The notes under the pieces: model-generated
The model's database searches: none
The model's input: only the letters and a program-made list of their open reading frames with translations
Told to the model about the DNA's origin: nothing
From: Planctomycetota bacterium
Lineage (GTDB): Bacteria; Planctomycetota; Phycisphaerae; Sedimentisphaerales; Anaerobacaceae
Direction of reading: 5' to 3'
Assembly: GCA_019456195.1 (NCBI GenBank)
Contig: VRUK01000049.1
Span: forward strand, 1 to 41,532
Length of the DNA stretch: 41,532 nucleotides
Made by a program: the position numbers and the translations under genes
Shown here: one piece after another, positions 29,273 to 36,997 of the stretch
Layout: each line of letters starts with the position of its first letter
How positions within the stretch are numbered: the stretch's first letter is position 1

Positions 29273-30253
29273 TTAGCTCTTTTGACCTCGCAATCGCCAA
29301 ATCACCAATAAAGCCATAAGAGCAAATATCACAATTAAAATTATCACAACATTACTATTCGACTTTTTGATATTGAATCCGACAACCTGAAACTTTATCT
29401 GTTCGGAGGCCTTTAGTTCCGGGAAACTAAAATATTCGGCTGAGCTGCCATCAGCCAGGTTTACTTCTCCTCCTGAATCGCCGAGACCTTGTAACTTTCC
29501 TTTATCCAATAACGAAAAAACCATAAATTCAGATGTGGGCAGACTTATCGTTTTTACGATGTCAATGGTTTCCGAATCAATTTCCAGCCTGTATGAGAAA
29601 TCAGCATCATACTGCCCGGGTGGAATAGCCATAGTATCGTAGAAACCATCTTTTGTAATAACCAGAGCGTTTTCCTGAAAATATCTCGAAAAGACAAGGT
29701 TCTTAAATCCTTTCGGAAGCATTGCCTCTATAACTTTACTGTTGTCATTTCCATCTTTTTCTTCTGAAGTTATCGCCATATCTGAACTGTTATTAAGCCG
29801 CATGTATTCTGTTATTCTAAGATAATCAGCTTCGACCTTAACAATAAAATGGTGCGCAGCGACGGACAGTTTAGATTTGTCGGTTGAAACCTCATAAACT
29901 TCAACATGACCGCTAAAAACGGTTTGTCCCGTCTTAAGTGCAATAGGGTGCCCGTTAAACATCATGTTCTGGTGTTTAACTCTTGGCAGGGCTGTAATGT
30001 TGTTGCCAGTTGGAATATTCTCAAAAACAGCCTTGCTGTCAGAACCAACATTGCCTGTTAGAGTTTGTGTTGGTTTTTCCTGTTCATATATGGTTACTAA
30101 AACCTCATCATTTACAGTGGCTGAACCATTTGCTGTGCTGTTTGTTACATTTACGGTAAGCGATGCTTCTATTTCTGCATCGGTGGTCTGGCCGACAAGA
30201 TATGACGGGGCGAATAATGACGTCAGTATTGATATCATCAAGAAATGTTTCAC
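29273..30253 (-). CDS. Unknown signal-anchored protein within the ccm operon, 326 aa
   Basis: GTG start; an ATG five codons later is possible. An N-terminal signal peptide (about 1-21, ending SYLVGQ) is followed by a beta-rich region. Its first third (TQTLTGNVGSDSKAVFENIP) looks like a carboxypeptidase-regulatory or Ig-type fold. A C-terminal transmembrane helix (about 298-318, VVIILIVIFALMALLVIW) has a short basic tail inside. The bulk is therefore periplasmic and membrane-tethered. There are no cysteines and no CXXC or heme site. It sits between ccmF and ccmA, where proteobacterial operons may carry ccmG/ccmH, but it resembles neither. A role as a periplasmic assembly factor is inferred only from position. 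Confidence 0.75.
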   Translation of the reverse strand: MKHFLMISILTSLFAPSYLVGQTTDAEIEASLTVNVTNSTANGSATVNDEVLVTIYEQEKPTQTLTGNVGSDSKAVFENIPTGNNITALPRVKHQNMMFNGHPIALKTGQTVFSGHVEVYEVSTDKSKLSVAAHHFIVKVEADYLRITEYMRLNNSSDMAITSEEKDGNDNSKVIEAMLPKGFKNLVFSRYFQENALVITKDGFYDTMAIPPGQYDADFSYRLEIDSETIDIVKTISLPTSEFMVFSLLDKGKLQGLGDSGGEVNLADGSSAEYFSFPELKASEQIKFQVVGFNIKKSNSNVVIILIVIFALMALLVIWRLRGQKS

Positions 30254-30259
30254 AATGTT

Positions 30260-30358
30260 TTACCGTTCCTTTTCAGTATTATCAGGTCGCTTTGGAAGCA
30301 GAGGCAGAATTACAAACAGCACACATACTCCTAATAGTATCCATTTCAAATAGTCCAT
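30260..30358 (-). CDS. Very small single-helix membrane protein, 32 aa
   Basis: A short gene between ccmF and the 326-residue gene, with AAGGA six bases before the ATG. The product starts MDYLKWILLGVCVLFVILPL and ends in a charged tail (PKRPDNTEKER): one transmembrane helix plus a short soluble end. It lies 11 bp after ccmF and 6 bp before the next start, so it is in tight operon register. Placement and topology suggest a small subunit of the CcmF or ABC complex; no homology is recognised. Confidence 0.6.
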   Translation of the reverse strand: MDYLKWILLGVCVLFVILPLLPKRPDNTEKER

Positions 30359-30369
30359 TTTAAGTCCTT

Positions 30370-32385
30370 CTAATTGTTTTTTGCTGTTATTGCTTTTCGT
30401 TTAAATGACGAAAGCAAGACAGCTAAAGTGCCCAAAACCATAACAAAACTTCCGATCCATATCCAGTTTATTAATGGCTTTATCATGATATGAAGATTTA
30501 TCAGCTTCTGGCTGTTGTCAACTTCAGTAAGAGCCAGATAAAGGTCGCCTGCGAGCGTTCTTCTAATATCAATCTCGCTGACATTTTTTTTGCTTGCGCC
30601 GTAAAATGCCTTGGCCGGTTTCAATTGAGCGATTAATTCCTCGCCTTTATGGACTGAAATATCCGCTGCCACTGCTGTAAAGTTTCGGCCTTGTTCGATC
30701 TTGAGGTCATCAAAAGTCAATTCGTATTCGGCTATATTGGTTTTCTCGCCGACTCTCAGTGCGGCTGTCTTATCCATAGCATAGCCGCCGGAACCTGCAA
30801 TTCCGATAAACATAACTGCGACTCCCAGATGTACAATCCTTGCGCCATACCATCGAAGATTTCGAGATGATTTCTTCACTTTGTAACCGACAAAATCAGA
30901 CATGAGATTGACCAGGACAAAGCCGCTTAAAATAAAACATGGTATTGCGGGCGACCCGCTTAAGAGCCATTGTCCCCACCATCCGATGGCTTCGGATATA
31001 TCGCTCGGACGTGCTGAGTCCAATGAACATGTAAACAGCCAGACTGTCACCACTGCGGCAACCGCGATAACTCCCAAAATAATACGCCAGCTTTTATTAA
31101 AGCCGCGTCTCACAAGATGCGGGCAAAGGCCAATAAGCAAAAGCAAAAACAATCCTCCGGGAGCTGTAATTTTTGTAAAGAATTCGGGGGCGAGAGTGAT
31201 TGGGGCTCGATGCGGACCGGTTTGTGAAGATAAGCTCTCAATAATTTTTATAACCACCTTGCTTAAAAACGGAAATAGTGTTCCTACGAATATCACCAGG
31301 GCCAGCAGTAGAAACAGCCAGTTGTTAAGAATTACAAATCGGTGGCTGGGTATCCTGGCATTCGGTGTGTCTTTTTTCTTACGTATATAATTACGTAACA
31401 AGAGTACCCCTGCTATTACCCACACATGTATCAGCAATACAACGTGCAAAATACCAAGACCGGGATTCGGAAACGCATGAACACTGGAAACCAGTCCATA
31501 TTTTGTAAGAAATCTGCCGAAAACACATAAACTGAACGTAAGGATACTAAGCAGTATTGTCCATGTAGCAATTGAAGAACGCCGGTTATACATTCTGAAA
31601 CAATGAAGTAATGCGGTTGCTGTAAGCCAGGGCATCAGCGAAGAATTTTCGACAGGATCCCACGCCCAATAACCTCCCCAGCCAAGCTCTTCATACGCCC
31701 ACCAGGCGCCTAATACGATGCCGACTGTCAAAAACAACCAGGAAAACATTGCCCATCTCTGGGCCTGTTTAAGAAGTGGCAGAGCGTTATCTTCGTCAGC
31801 CATTTTGAGCCGGCCAAAGGCCCATGCAAAAGTTATCAAGAAACCCGCATAGCCGACAAAAAGAATCGGGGGATGCAAAACCATCGCAGGGTGCTGTAAT
31901 AAAGGATTAAGACCTGCACCGTCAACGGGGGCAACCGCGGACAATTCAAATGGATTTTTATCACTGTTCAAAATAATAAGAAAGAAAACGCTGACCAGAT
32001 TGGCTACCATACGGGCATTTGCAGAAAAACTTCTGTGTTTAAATTCAGATTTGCAATATACCATAACCAGAAATACGGTCTGGAGCCATAACCACAGCAG
32101 TAACGAGCCGGCAGAGCCCGCCCATAACGCGCTTATCTTGTATTGAAACGGCAGCGCCCTGGAAGTATGTTCAGCAACATAAATTACAGAGAAATCACTT
32201 TTGATCAACAGTACCCACAGAGCAATCATAGCCACACTTAGACAAGTCATGTATGCAACCGTCGCATTGCGAGCGCTTTTGATTAAACCCGGGTCTCTTC
32301 GCAGGGAACCTAACAGGTCAATTACAACTGCATAGCCGCTTAAAAAAAGCGCAAGTAAGAGGGCGAAATTACCAAGTCCTGACAT
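30370..32385 (-). CDS. ccmF: Heme lyase component CcmF, 671 aa
   Basis: A large polytopic protein with about 14-15 membrane helices. The WWD-type motif is intact (WGWGGYWAWDPVENSSL region, about 235-250). External heme-ligand histidines are expected around HPPILFVGYAG (His171). The C-terminal periplasmic domain (TAALRVGEKTNIAEYELTFDD) and last helix are typical of CcmF/NrfE. CcmF ligates heme from CcmE to apocytochrome c. It begins 3 bp after the ccmE stop. With no CcmH or CcmG nearby, this CcmF must receive apocytochrome in another way or from partners encoded elsewhere. Confidence 0.93.
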   Translation of the reverse strand: MSGLGNFALLLALFLSGYAVVIDLLGSLRRDPGLIKSARNATVAYMTCLSVAMIALWVLLIKSDFSVIYVAEHTSRALPFQYKISALWAGSAGSLLLWLWLQTVFLVMVYCKSEFKHRSFSANARMVANLVSVFFLIILNSDKNPFELSAVAPVDGAGLNPLLQHPAMVLHPPILFVGYAGFLITFAWAFGRLKMADEDNALPLLKQAQRWAMFSWLFLTVGIVLGAWWAYEELGWGGYWAWDPVENSSLMPWLTATALLHCFRMYNRRSSIATWTILLSILTFSLCVFGRFLTKYGLVSSVHAFPNPGLGILHVVLLIHVWVIAGVLLLRNYIRKKKDTPNARIPSHRFVILNNWLFLLLALVIFVGTLFPFLSKVVIKIIESLSSQTGPHRAPITLAPEFFTKITAPGGLFLLLLIGLCPHLVRRGFNKSWRIILGVIAVAAVVTVWLFTCSLDSARPSDISEAIGWWGQWLLSGSPAIPCFILSGFVLVNLMSDFVGYKVKKSSRNLRWYGARIVHLGVAVMFIGIAGSGGYAMDKTAALRVGEKTNIAEYELTFDDLKIEQGRNFTAVAADISVHKGEELIAQLKPAKAFYGASKKNVSEIDIRRTLAGDLYLALTEVDNSQKLINLHIMIKPLINWIWIGSFVMVLGTLAVLLSSFKRKAITAKNN

Positions 32386-32388
32386 AAT

Positions 32389-32787
32389 TTACTCCACTTT
32401 TGCCTTGTATTTTGATTCGCATTTTGTCATAAGGGTTTTGGCCTTAAAGGATTTATTTTCGTCCAGCCTGCCTTCAACTACCACTTCGATGTCCTCTGCA
32501 AAATTGTCCGGAACAGTGCCTTCATAAAGTACTGGAATCTCTGTTTTGGTTCCGGCCAGAGCAAAGGTCAGGCTCATTTTCTGTAAATCACGATTCACGC
32601 TTCCGGGTTTGACTCTGCCGGCGATTCTGAGTGAGTAGTTATTCATATCAGAAATATTAGCTGAGAACTCATCCACAGAATAATAATAAGACCACGATGA
32701 CTGCATTGCCTGGAATGTGAAATAACCCAGGCCGCCACCGATGACAGTTACACCTATCAGAATTTTCAAAATCATTTTTGTTTTCAT
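32389..32787 (-). CDS. ccmE: Heme chaperone CcmE, CXXXY variant, 132 aa
   Basis: One N-terminal membrane anchor (about 6-26) precedes an OB-fold domain (LRIAGRVKPGSV, PVLYEGTVPDNF, VVVEGRLDE). At the heme-attachment site near the C-terminus the sequence is LMTKCESKY: Cys123-X3-Tyr127, in place of the HXXXY motif of classical CcmE. The Cys form is described for archaeal and Desulfovibrio-type Ccm systems that lack CcmH. AGGTG precedes the ATG by 5 bases. It is the first ccm gene after a 250-bp gap that probably contains a promoter. Confidence 0.9.
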   Translation of the reverse strand: MKTKMILKILIGVTVIGGGLGYFTFQAMQSSWSYYYSVDEFSANISDMNNYSLRIAGRVKPGSVNRDLQKMSLTFALAGTKTEIPVLYEGTVPDNFAEDIEVVVEGRLDENKSFKAKTLMTKCESKYKAKVE

Positions 32788-32819
32788 TGGTTCACCTATA
32801 CAATTGATTTTTTACACTA

Positions 32820-32847
32820 TTTGTACTAAATAATGTTAGCAAATCAA
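32820..32847 (-). promoter_or_regulatory. Possible promoter of the ccm genes
   Basis: Reading the minus strand, TTGATT (32847-32842) and TACAAA (32825-32820) are 16 bases apart in AT-rich sequence, 33 bases before the ccmE ATG. It is only a moderate match to consensus. Confidence 0.25.
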
Positions 32848-33037
32848 GCTGAGATTTATATTCTCTTTATTATTTTTTTGAGAAATGGATTCAATATTGG
32901 TTCTGTGAAATGTTTTCATTATGATAAAATGAGATGACACCGACCCCTAAATACCTCCGGAATTATAAATTGCAGGTATCTGGTCAGCAAAATCTAATAT
33001 AAGTCCATTATCAGTACCTGAGATCATTAATATTCAA

Positions 33038-34066
33038 CTACCTGTCAAATACCAGTGTCAATGCCCGATAATAGGTAAACATAGCTTTTCCCATTTCTCC
33101 CTTAGCCTGATGAACCTGGCCTAATTCAAAAAACGCCCTGCCGGATTTTGGATTAAGCCTTATAGCTTCAAGCAGAGACTTTTCTGATTCTTCAAAATTG
33201 CCCATTTGTTGATTTGCCCAGCCGGTTATGAGCAGCAACTTTGATTTTTCGATATATCCTCTGGTCTGTACTCCCTCGATTATTTCCAAAGCGGATTTAC
33301 CCTGGCCTATCGAACATAAAAAGTTGCCGATTTCCAGAGCCAGTTCAACAGAATTAGGGTCGAGTTCTCTGGCTTTTTTCATTTGAGTTATTGCTGATTC
33401 GATTCGTCCCTTCTCCTGCAGCATCTTTGCCATTTGAAGGTGTCTTATAACGCGTGCTGCAGTTGTAGCGTTTGTTACGGTTCTTACATGACTCGCTTCA
33501 TTAGGGTCTATCTCTTGTGCTACCCCCAGTGCCTGATTCAATCGAGCCTGCACAACAGGAGCAAAATCATATCCGTGGCCGGCTTTCACCCAAAGTACCG
33601 TATCGTTCGTATCTGAAATTATCACCGTTGGTGTTGCAATTATCCCAAACTTACCCCATAGTTTGTATTCCGTATCAGCAATTACATTAACAACAATGCC
33701 GGATTCATTTGGTTCTGAATCGTTCGGATCTGACCGAATAAAGGTTTGATTATTAGGGTCATCTACAGCAACTACAACACTGAGGCGTTGTGCTTGGCCT
33801 CTCAGTTTGCTCAAGATCCTTTTAATATCTGTTGCTGCCTGAGCCGATTGCTTTTGTTGGGAAGATAAAAACACTGCTATCAGAGCTTTTCCGTTACCGT
33901 GTTTATAATCGAAGAGCTTACCAGAGACGTCTGATACCGAAAACTCCGGCAGTTTATTGCCAATAGCGATTCTGCGTTCGGCACAGTTTGCTACCCGGCC
34001 CGGTAGAAACAGACTGAACAAAAGAGTAGTAAACAAATAAACAACTGTCTTATATTTGGGTGCCAT
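33038..34066 (-). CDS. Cysteine-less thioredoxin-fold/TPR protein, copy 2, 342 aa
   Basis: A signal peptide (about 1-28) leads to a thioredoxin/TlpA-peroxiredoxin-like domain (about 32-180): opening GNKLPEFSVSDVSGKLF, the cis-Pro strand IIATPTVIISD, and the final strand LWVKAGHGYD. Where such proteins carry CXXC the sequence reads VFLSSQQKQSAQ, so redox activity is not expected. The only other Cys is in the TPR part (FLCSIG). A TPR array of about four helical pairs fills residues about 205-340 (ESAITQMKKARELDPNS; ESEKSLLEAIRLNPKSG). TPR proteins (CcmI, NrfG) bind apocytochromes in other systems, so an apocytochrome chaperone role is plausible but inferred. It is nearly identical to the gene at 34422-35459. 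Confidence 0.82.
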   Translation of the reverse strand: MAPKYKTVVYLFTTLLFSLFLPGRVANCAERRIAIGNKLPEFSVSDVSGKLFDYKHGNGKALIAVFLSSQQKQSAQAATDIKRILSKLRGQAQRLSVVVAVDDPNNQTFIRSDPNDSEPNESGIVVNVIADTEYKLWGKFGIIATPTVIISDTNDTVLWVKAGHGYDFAPVVQARLNQALGVAQEIDPNEASHVRTVTNATTAARVIRHLQMAKMLQEKGRIESAITQMKKARELDPNSVELALEIGNFLCSIGQGKSALEIIEGVQTRGYIEKSKLLLITGWANQQMGNFEESEKSLLEAIRLNPKSGRAFFELGQVHQAKGEMGKAMFTYYRALTLVFDR

Positions 34067-34072
34067 CTGGTC

Positions 34073-34177
34073 TCATTTCTTTCCTAATGTTCCGAATACC
34101 GGTTTTTTGGATGCCGCTGCTTGCGGGGCAGGATAGTCCACGGCTTTTGTTCTGCCATAATCCTTGGGCAAACGTTG
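34073..34177 (-). pseudogene. Fossil of the multiheme cytochrome C-terminus
   Basis: In frame on the minus strand this reads LPKDYGRTKAVDYPAPQAA before a stop at 34073, against LPKDYDREKAVDYSAPQAA at the end of the intact cytochrome (35477). It ends 7 bp before the start of the thioredoxin-TPR copy, the same order as in the intact pair. Upstream codons diverge and meet a stop, so only about 35 codons survive. Confidence 0.75.
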
Positions 34178-34203
34178 ATCGTCTGCGGTTTAAGCCACAC
34201 AAC

Positions 34204-34393
34204 TTAAATCTTCTGTACATACATAAGACTTAGAGCAACAACTGTGCCTAAGCCCTTAAGGAAAGGCTTGATTAACAACATGGCGACATAAGGTCCTGTA
34301 AATACAATATATACAGTGCTAAGAAAAAAGAGGAATTTCTGAGTGTCCGAAAAGAGGTATGCGGATTTCTCTCATGTATGGGAATTACAAGGT
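34204..34393 (-). pseudogene. Possible broken small membrane protein gene
   Basis: One minus-strand frame opens at an ATG near 34380 (MREIRIPLFGHSEIPLF) and stops after a run of six T. The other frame continues as a strongly hydrophobic stretch (STVYIVFTGPYVAMLLIK) with a cationic middle, to a TAA at 34204. One base change in the T-run would give a single-helix protein of about 57 residues. It may be chance or a remnant; no family was recognised. The remaining bases of the 34067-34421 gap show nothing else. Confidence 0.2.
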
Positions 34394-34421
34394 GTGTTCG
34401 TTTTCAGTACTGAGAATTGCT

Positions 34422-35459
34422 TTAGTTTGACTCCTTGCCAAAGACCAATGTCAATGCCCGATAATAAGTAAGCATCGCTTTTTCCACTTCTCCCTTAGCC
34501 TGATGAACCTGGCCTAATTCAAAAAACGCCCTGCCGGATTTTGGGTTCAGCCTTATAGCTCCAAGCAGAAGCTTTTCTGATTCTTCAAAATTGCCCATTT
34601 GTCGATTTGCCCAACCGGTTATGAGCAGCAACTTTGACTTCTCGATATGTCCTCTGGCCTGTACTCCCTCGAGTATTTCCAAAGCGGATTTACCCTGGCC
34701 TATCGAACATAAAAGGTTGCCGATTTCCAGAGCCAGTTCAACAGAATTAGGGTCGAGTTCTCTGGCTTTTTTCATTTGAGTTATTGCTGATTCGATTCGT
34801 CCCTTCTTCTGCAGCATCTTTGCCATTTGAAGGTGTCTTTTAACTCGTGCTGCATCTGTAGCGTTTATTACGGTTCTTACATGACCCGCTTCATTAGGGT
34901 CTATCTCCTGAGATATACCCAGTGCCTGATTCAATCGGGTCCGTACCACAGGAGCGAAATCGTATCCATGGCCGGCTTGGACCCAAAGTACCGTATCGTT
35001 CGTATCTGAAATTATCACTGTTGGAGTTGCAATTATACCAAACTTTCCCCATAGCTTGTATTCTGTATCCGCAACTACGTGAACAACAACACCTGGTTCA
35101 TTTGGGTCTGGCTCGTTTGGTTTGAAACGAAAAATAGTTTGATTATTAGGGTCATTTACAACAACGACAACGCTAAGACGTTTTGCCTGGCCTGCCAGTT
35201 TGCTCATGATTCCTTTAATATCTGTTGCTGCCTGGGTTGAATTATCCTGCCTGGAGGATAAAAACACCGCCATCAGAACTTTCCCGTTACCGTGTTTGTA
35301 CTCGAAGAGATTACCAGAGACGTCAGATGCGGTAAACTCGGGCATTTGATTGCCAATGCTGATTCTGCGTCCGGAACATTTTGCTGTCCGAACCGGCAGA
35401 AACAAACTGATCATAATAACAGAAATAACAATAACTGCTTTTTTGCACTTCATTTTCAT
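34422..35459 (-). CDS. Cysteine-less thioredoxin-fold/TPR protein, copy 1, 345 aa
   Basis: The paralogue next to the intact cytochrome, starting 17 bases after its stop, and probably the ancestral position. Signal peptide about 1-30; thioredoxin-like domain about 35-182 (GNQMPEFTASDVSGNLF, IIATPTVIISD, WVQAGHGYDF). The CXXC position reads FLSSRQDNSTQ, so it too lacks redox cysteines. The TPR region matches copy 2 almost residue for residue; differences concentrate in the signal peptide and the 90-125 loop. ATG 35459 is used; a TTG at 35462 and an ATG at 35453 are alternatives, all with weak ribosome sites, suggesting coupling to the cytochrome gene. Role inferred: periplasmic partner for the multiheme cytochromes or their maturation. 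Confidence 0.82.
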   Translation of the reverse strand: MKMKCKKAVIVISVIMISLFLPVRTAKCSGRRISIGNQMPEFTASDVSGNLFEYKHGNGKVLMAVFLSSRQDNSTQAATDIKGIMSKLAGQAKRLSVVVVVNDPNNQTIFRFKPNEPDPNEPGVVVHVVADTEYKLWGKFGIIATPTVIISDTNDTVLWVQAGHGYDFAPVVRTRLNQALGISQEIDPNEAGHVRTVINATDAARVKRHLQMAKMLQKKGRIESAITQMKKARELDPNSVELALEIGNLLCSIGQGKSALEILEGVQARGHIEKSKLLLITGWANRQMGNFEESEKLLLGAIRLNPKSGRAFFELGQVHQAKGEVEKAMLTYYRALTLVFGKESN

Positions 35460-35476
35460 CAAATTTCAACGGCTTT

Positions 35477-36850
35477 CTATGTGCCGGATGGTTGTTGCGT
35501 AGGCTTTGCCGCTTGCGGGGCGGAATAATCCACGGCTTTTTCTCTGTCATAATCTTTGGGCAAATGACAACCGGGTGCGCAGTTGCCACCCGTTTCGGTC
35601 TTCGTGAAACCAACCGGTAACTTCCAAATTCCGTAAGGAACACTCTCGCGAATATGTTTTGGAAGGTTGCTTGCGTGTGTCTGATGGCAGGCTCGGCACG
35701 TGCGTCCGCGGCGCTCCTTGTTCACGTGTAAAAAGTGAAGATTCTGGTTGCCATTTCTAAAGTCCGTAAGATCATTTGTTTTTGCCGTCAATACAAGGGT
35801 CTTTGCATGACAGCCGAAACATAGCTCATAGTTCTTTTCTGAAAACGGAGCGTAAAATATCGGAGGGTATTCTTTTGCCAAAAGTCTGAAATACTTGCTG
35901 CCGTGGGTGATATGGCATCCACTGCAATCATTGTCATTGACTGGGCCGTGAAGGAATTTCTTGTCTTTGATCTGGTCGGTGAAAGCAGGCAGAACTTCAT
36001 CCTTGGTTATTCCCTGGGGTTTATCATGGCAGGTCATGCAAATCGTAGCTGGCTCGCTTTTCAGTATGAATTTAACTGACGAGGCATGTGGAGTATGACA
36101 TTTCAGACAACCGTCTATTTCTGAGACAACACTATGCTGGTACATGGAGTTTTCAGCAGCATTCTGTATGTCCTTATGGCAAGTGTAGCAAAGGTAGGGC
36201 GCGAAGTCTTTAATCATCTGTGGGTTACTGGCGCCATGAGGATTATGGCAGCCGATGCAGTCGTTCTTCGCCGGTTCGTGGACAAACTCATATTTCGTTA
36301 ATTCATCTTGCGTTACAACATGGCAGGAGAAACAAAGCTTAGAGTGTTCGGCAACCAATAAACCTTTATGGTCTGCGCTGTGAGATTCGTGGCAGATTGT
36401 ACATTCACCGACTGCTGTTGGCCCATGTAAATATTGAAATCCTTCGGTAACTTTGTGGCAGGTGTTGCACAGAGAGGCGACGGTTTTTTCCGGAAGCAGA
36501 AATTTATTATCACTGCTGTGAGGATCATGGCATTGCATACAGTCGCCCGTTTTAAGAGGCTCGTGAACAACCTTTTTGCCTGTTTGTTCCAAATGACAAT
36601 ATTCGCAGAGGTCCCTGCCTTTCCGCACAAAATCAAAGGTATGTTCTTCTGGTTTCATGGGCTTGTGGCATGAATCACAGTCACCAAGGCCGACTGGTGC
36701 GTGTACGAAGTTTTTTTTGCTGTAGTCGGCATGACATTCTCCTGTAACGCATGTTTTTTGCGGCGTCGTTGGTTTTTCCACTGCAAGTCCGTTGGAGACT
36801 AATACACAGATCAACACAACAACTAACTTGTTACCAAATTTGTTTAACAT
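35477..36850 (-). CDS. Secreted multiheme c-type cytochrome, 15 heme motifs, 457 aa
   Basis: Start ATG 36850; a TTG extension to 36865 is less likely. A Sec signal peptide precedes the mature protein. Thirteen CXXCH motifs are spaced regularly and often paired as in the doubled-CXXCH family (CDSCH, CEYCH, CMQCH, CNTCH, CTICH, CFSCH, CIGCH, CYTCH, CLKCH, CMTCH, CSGCH, CFGCH, CRACH). The first site is CVTGECH (CX4CH) and the last CAPGCH (CX3CH), giving up to 15 hemes. Additional histidines (HxP, HGP, HEP) supply distal ligands. There is no membrane anchor after the signal. It is probably a periplasmic or extracellular electron conduit, receiving electrons from the NapC-type cytochrome encoded two genes upstream. 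The terminal acceptor is unknown. Confidence 0.92.
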   Translation of the reverse strand: MLNKFGNKLVVVLICVLVSNGLAVEKPTTPQKTCVTGECHADYSKKNFVHAPVGLGDCDSCHKPMKPEEHTFDFVRKGRDLCEYCHLEQTGKKVVHEPLKTGDCMQCHDPHSSDNKFLLPEKTVASLCNTCHKVTEGFQYLHGPTAVGECTICHESHSADHKGLLVAEHSKLCFSCHVVTQDELTKYEFVHEPAKNDCIGCHNPHGASNPQMIKDFAPYLCYTCHKDIQNAAENSMYQHSVVSEIDGCLKCHTPHASSVKFILKSEPATICMTCHDKPQGITKDEVLPAFTDQIKDKKFLHGPVNDNDCSGCHITHGSKYFRLLAKEYPPIFYAPFSEKNYELCFGCHAKTLVLTAKTNDLTDFRNGNQNLHFLHVNKERRGRTCRACHQTHASNLPKHIRESVPYGIWKLPVGFTKTETGGNCAPGCHLPKDYDREKAVDYSAPQAAKPTQQPSGT

Positions 36851-36997
36851 TATCTCACCATCCAATCAATTTTAAATTCACGTTGAAGTGGCATCATGAC
36901 GCCACACATCAGTGCCGAATACCGGACAAAAAAGCTTACGAAATAGTATCTGCTGTTTTTCATATATTTTCCGTTTTCCGACTCTCAAAAATTTATC

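Larger units (their letters stand above)
33038..35560 (-). repeat. Tandem segmental duplication (thioredoxin-TPR gene plus cytochrome tail)
   Basis: The stretch about 33040-34177 repeats about 34424-35560 at an offset near 1.39 kb. Long runs are identical at DNA level, for example the TPR-coding part around 33345-33415 and 34731-34801. The unit includes the thioredoxin-TPR gene and the last ~30 codons of the upstream cytochrome. A short unrelated stretch (34178-34421) separates the copies. Confidence 0.8.
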
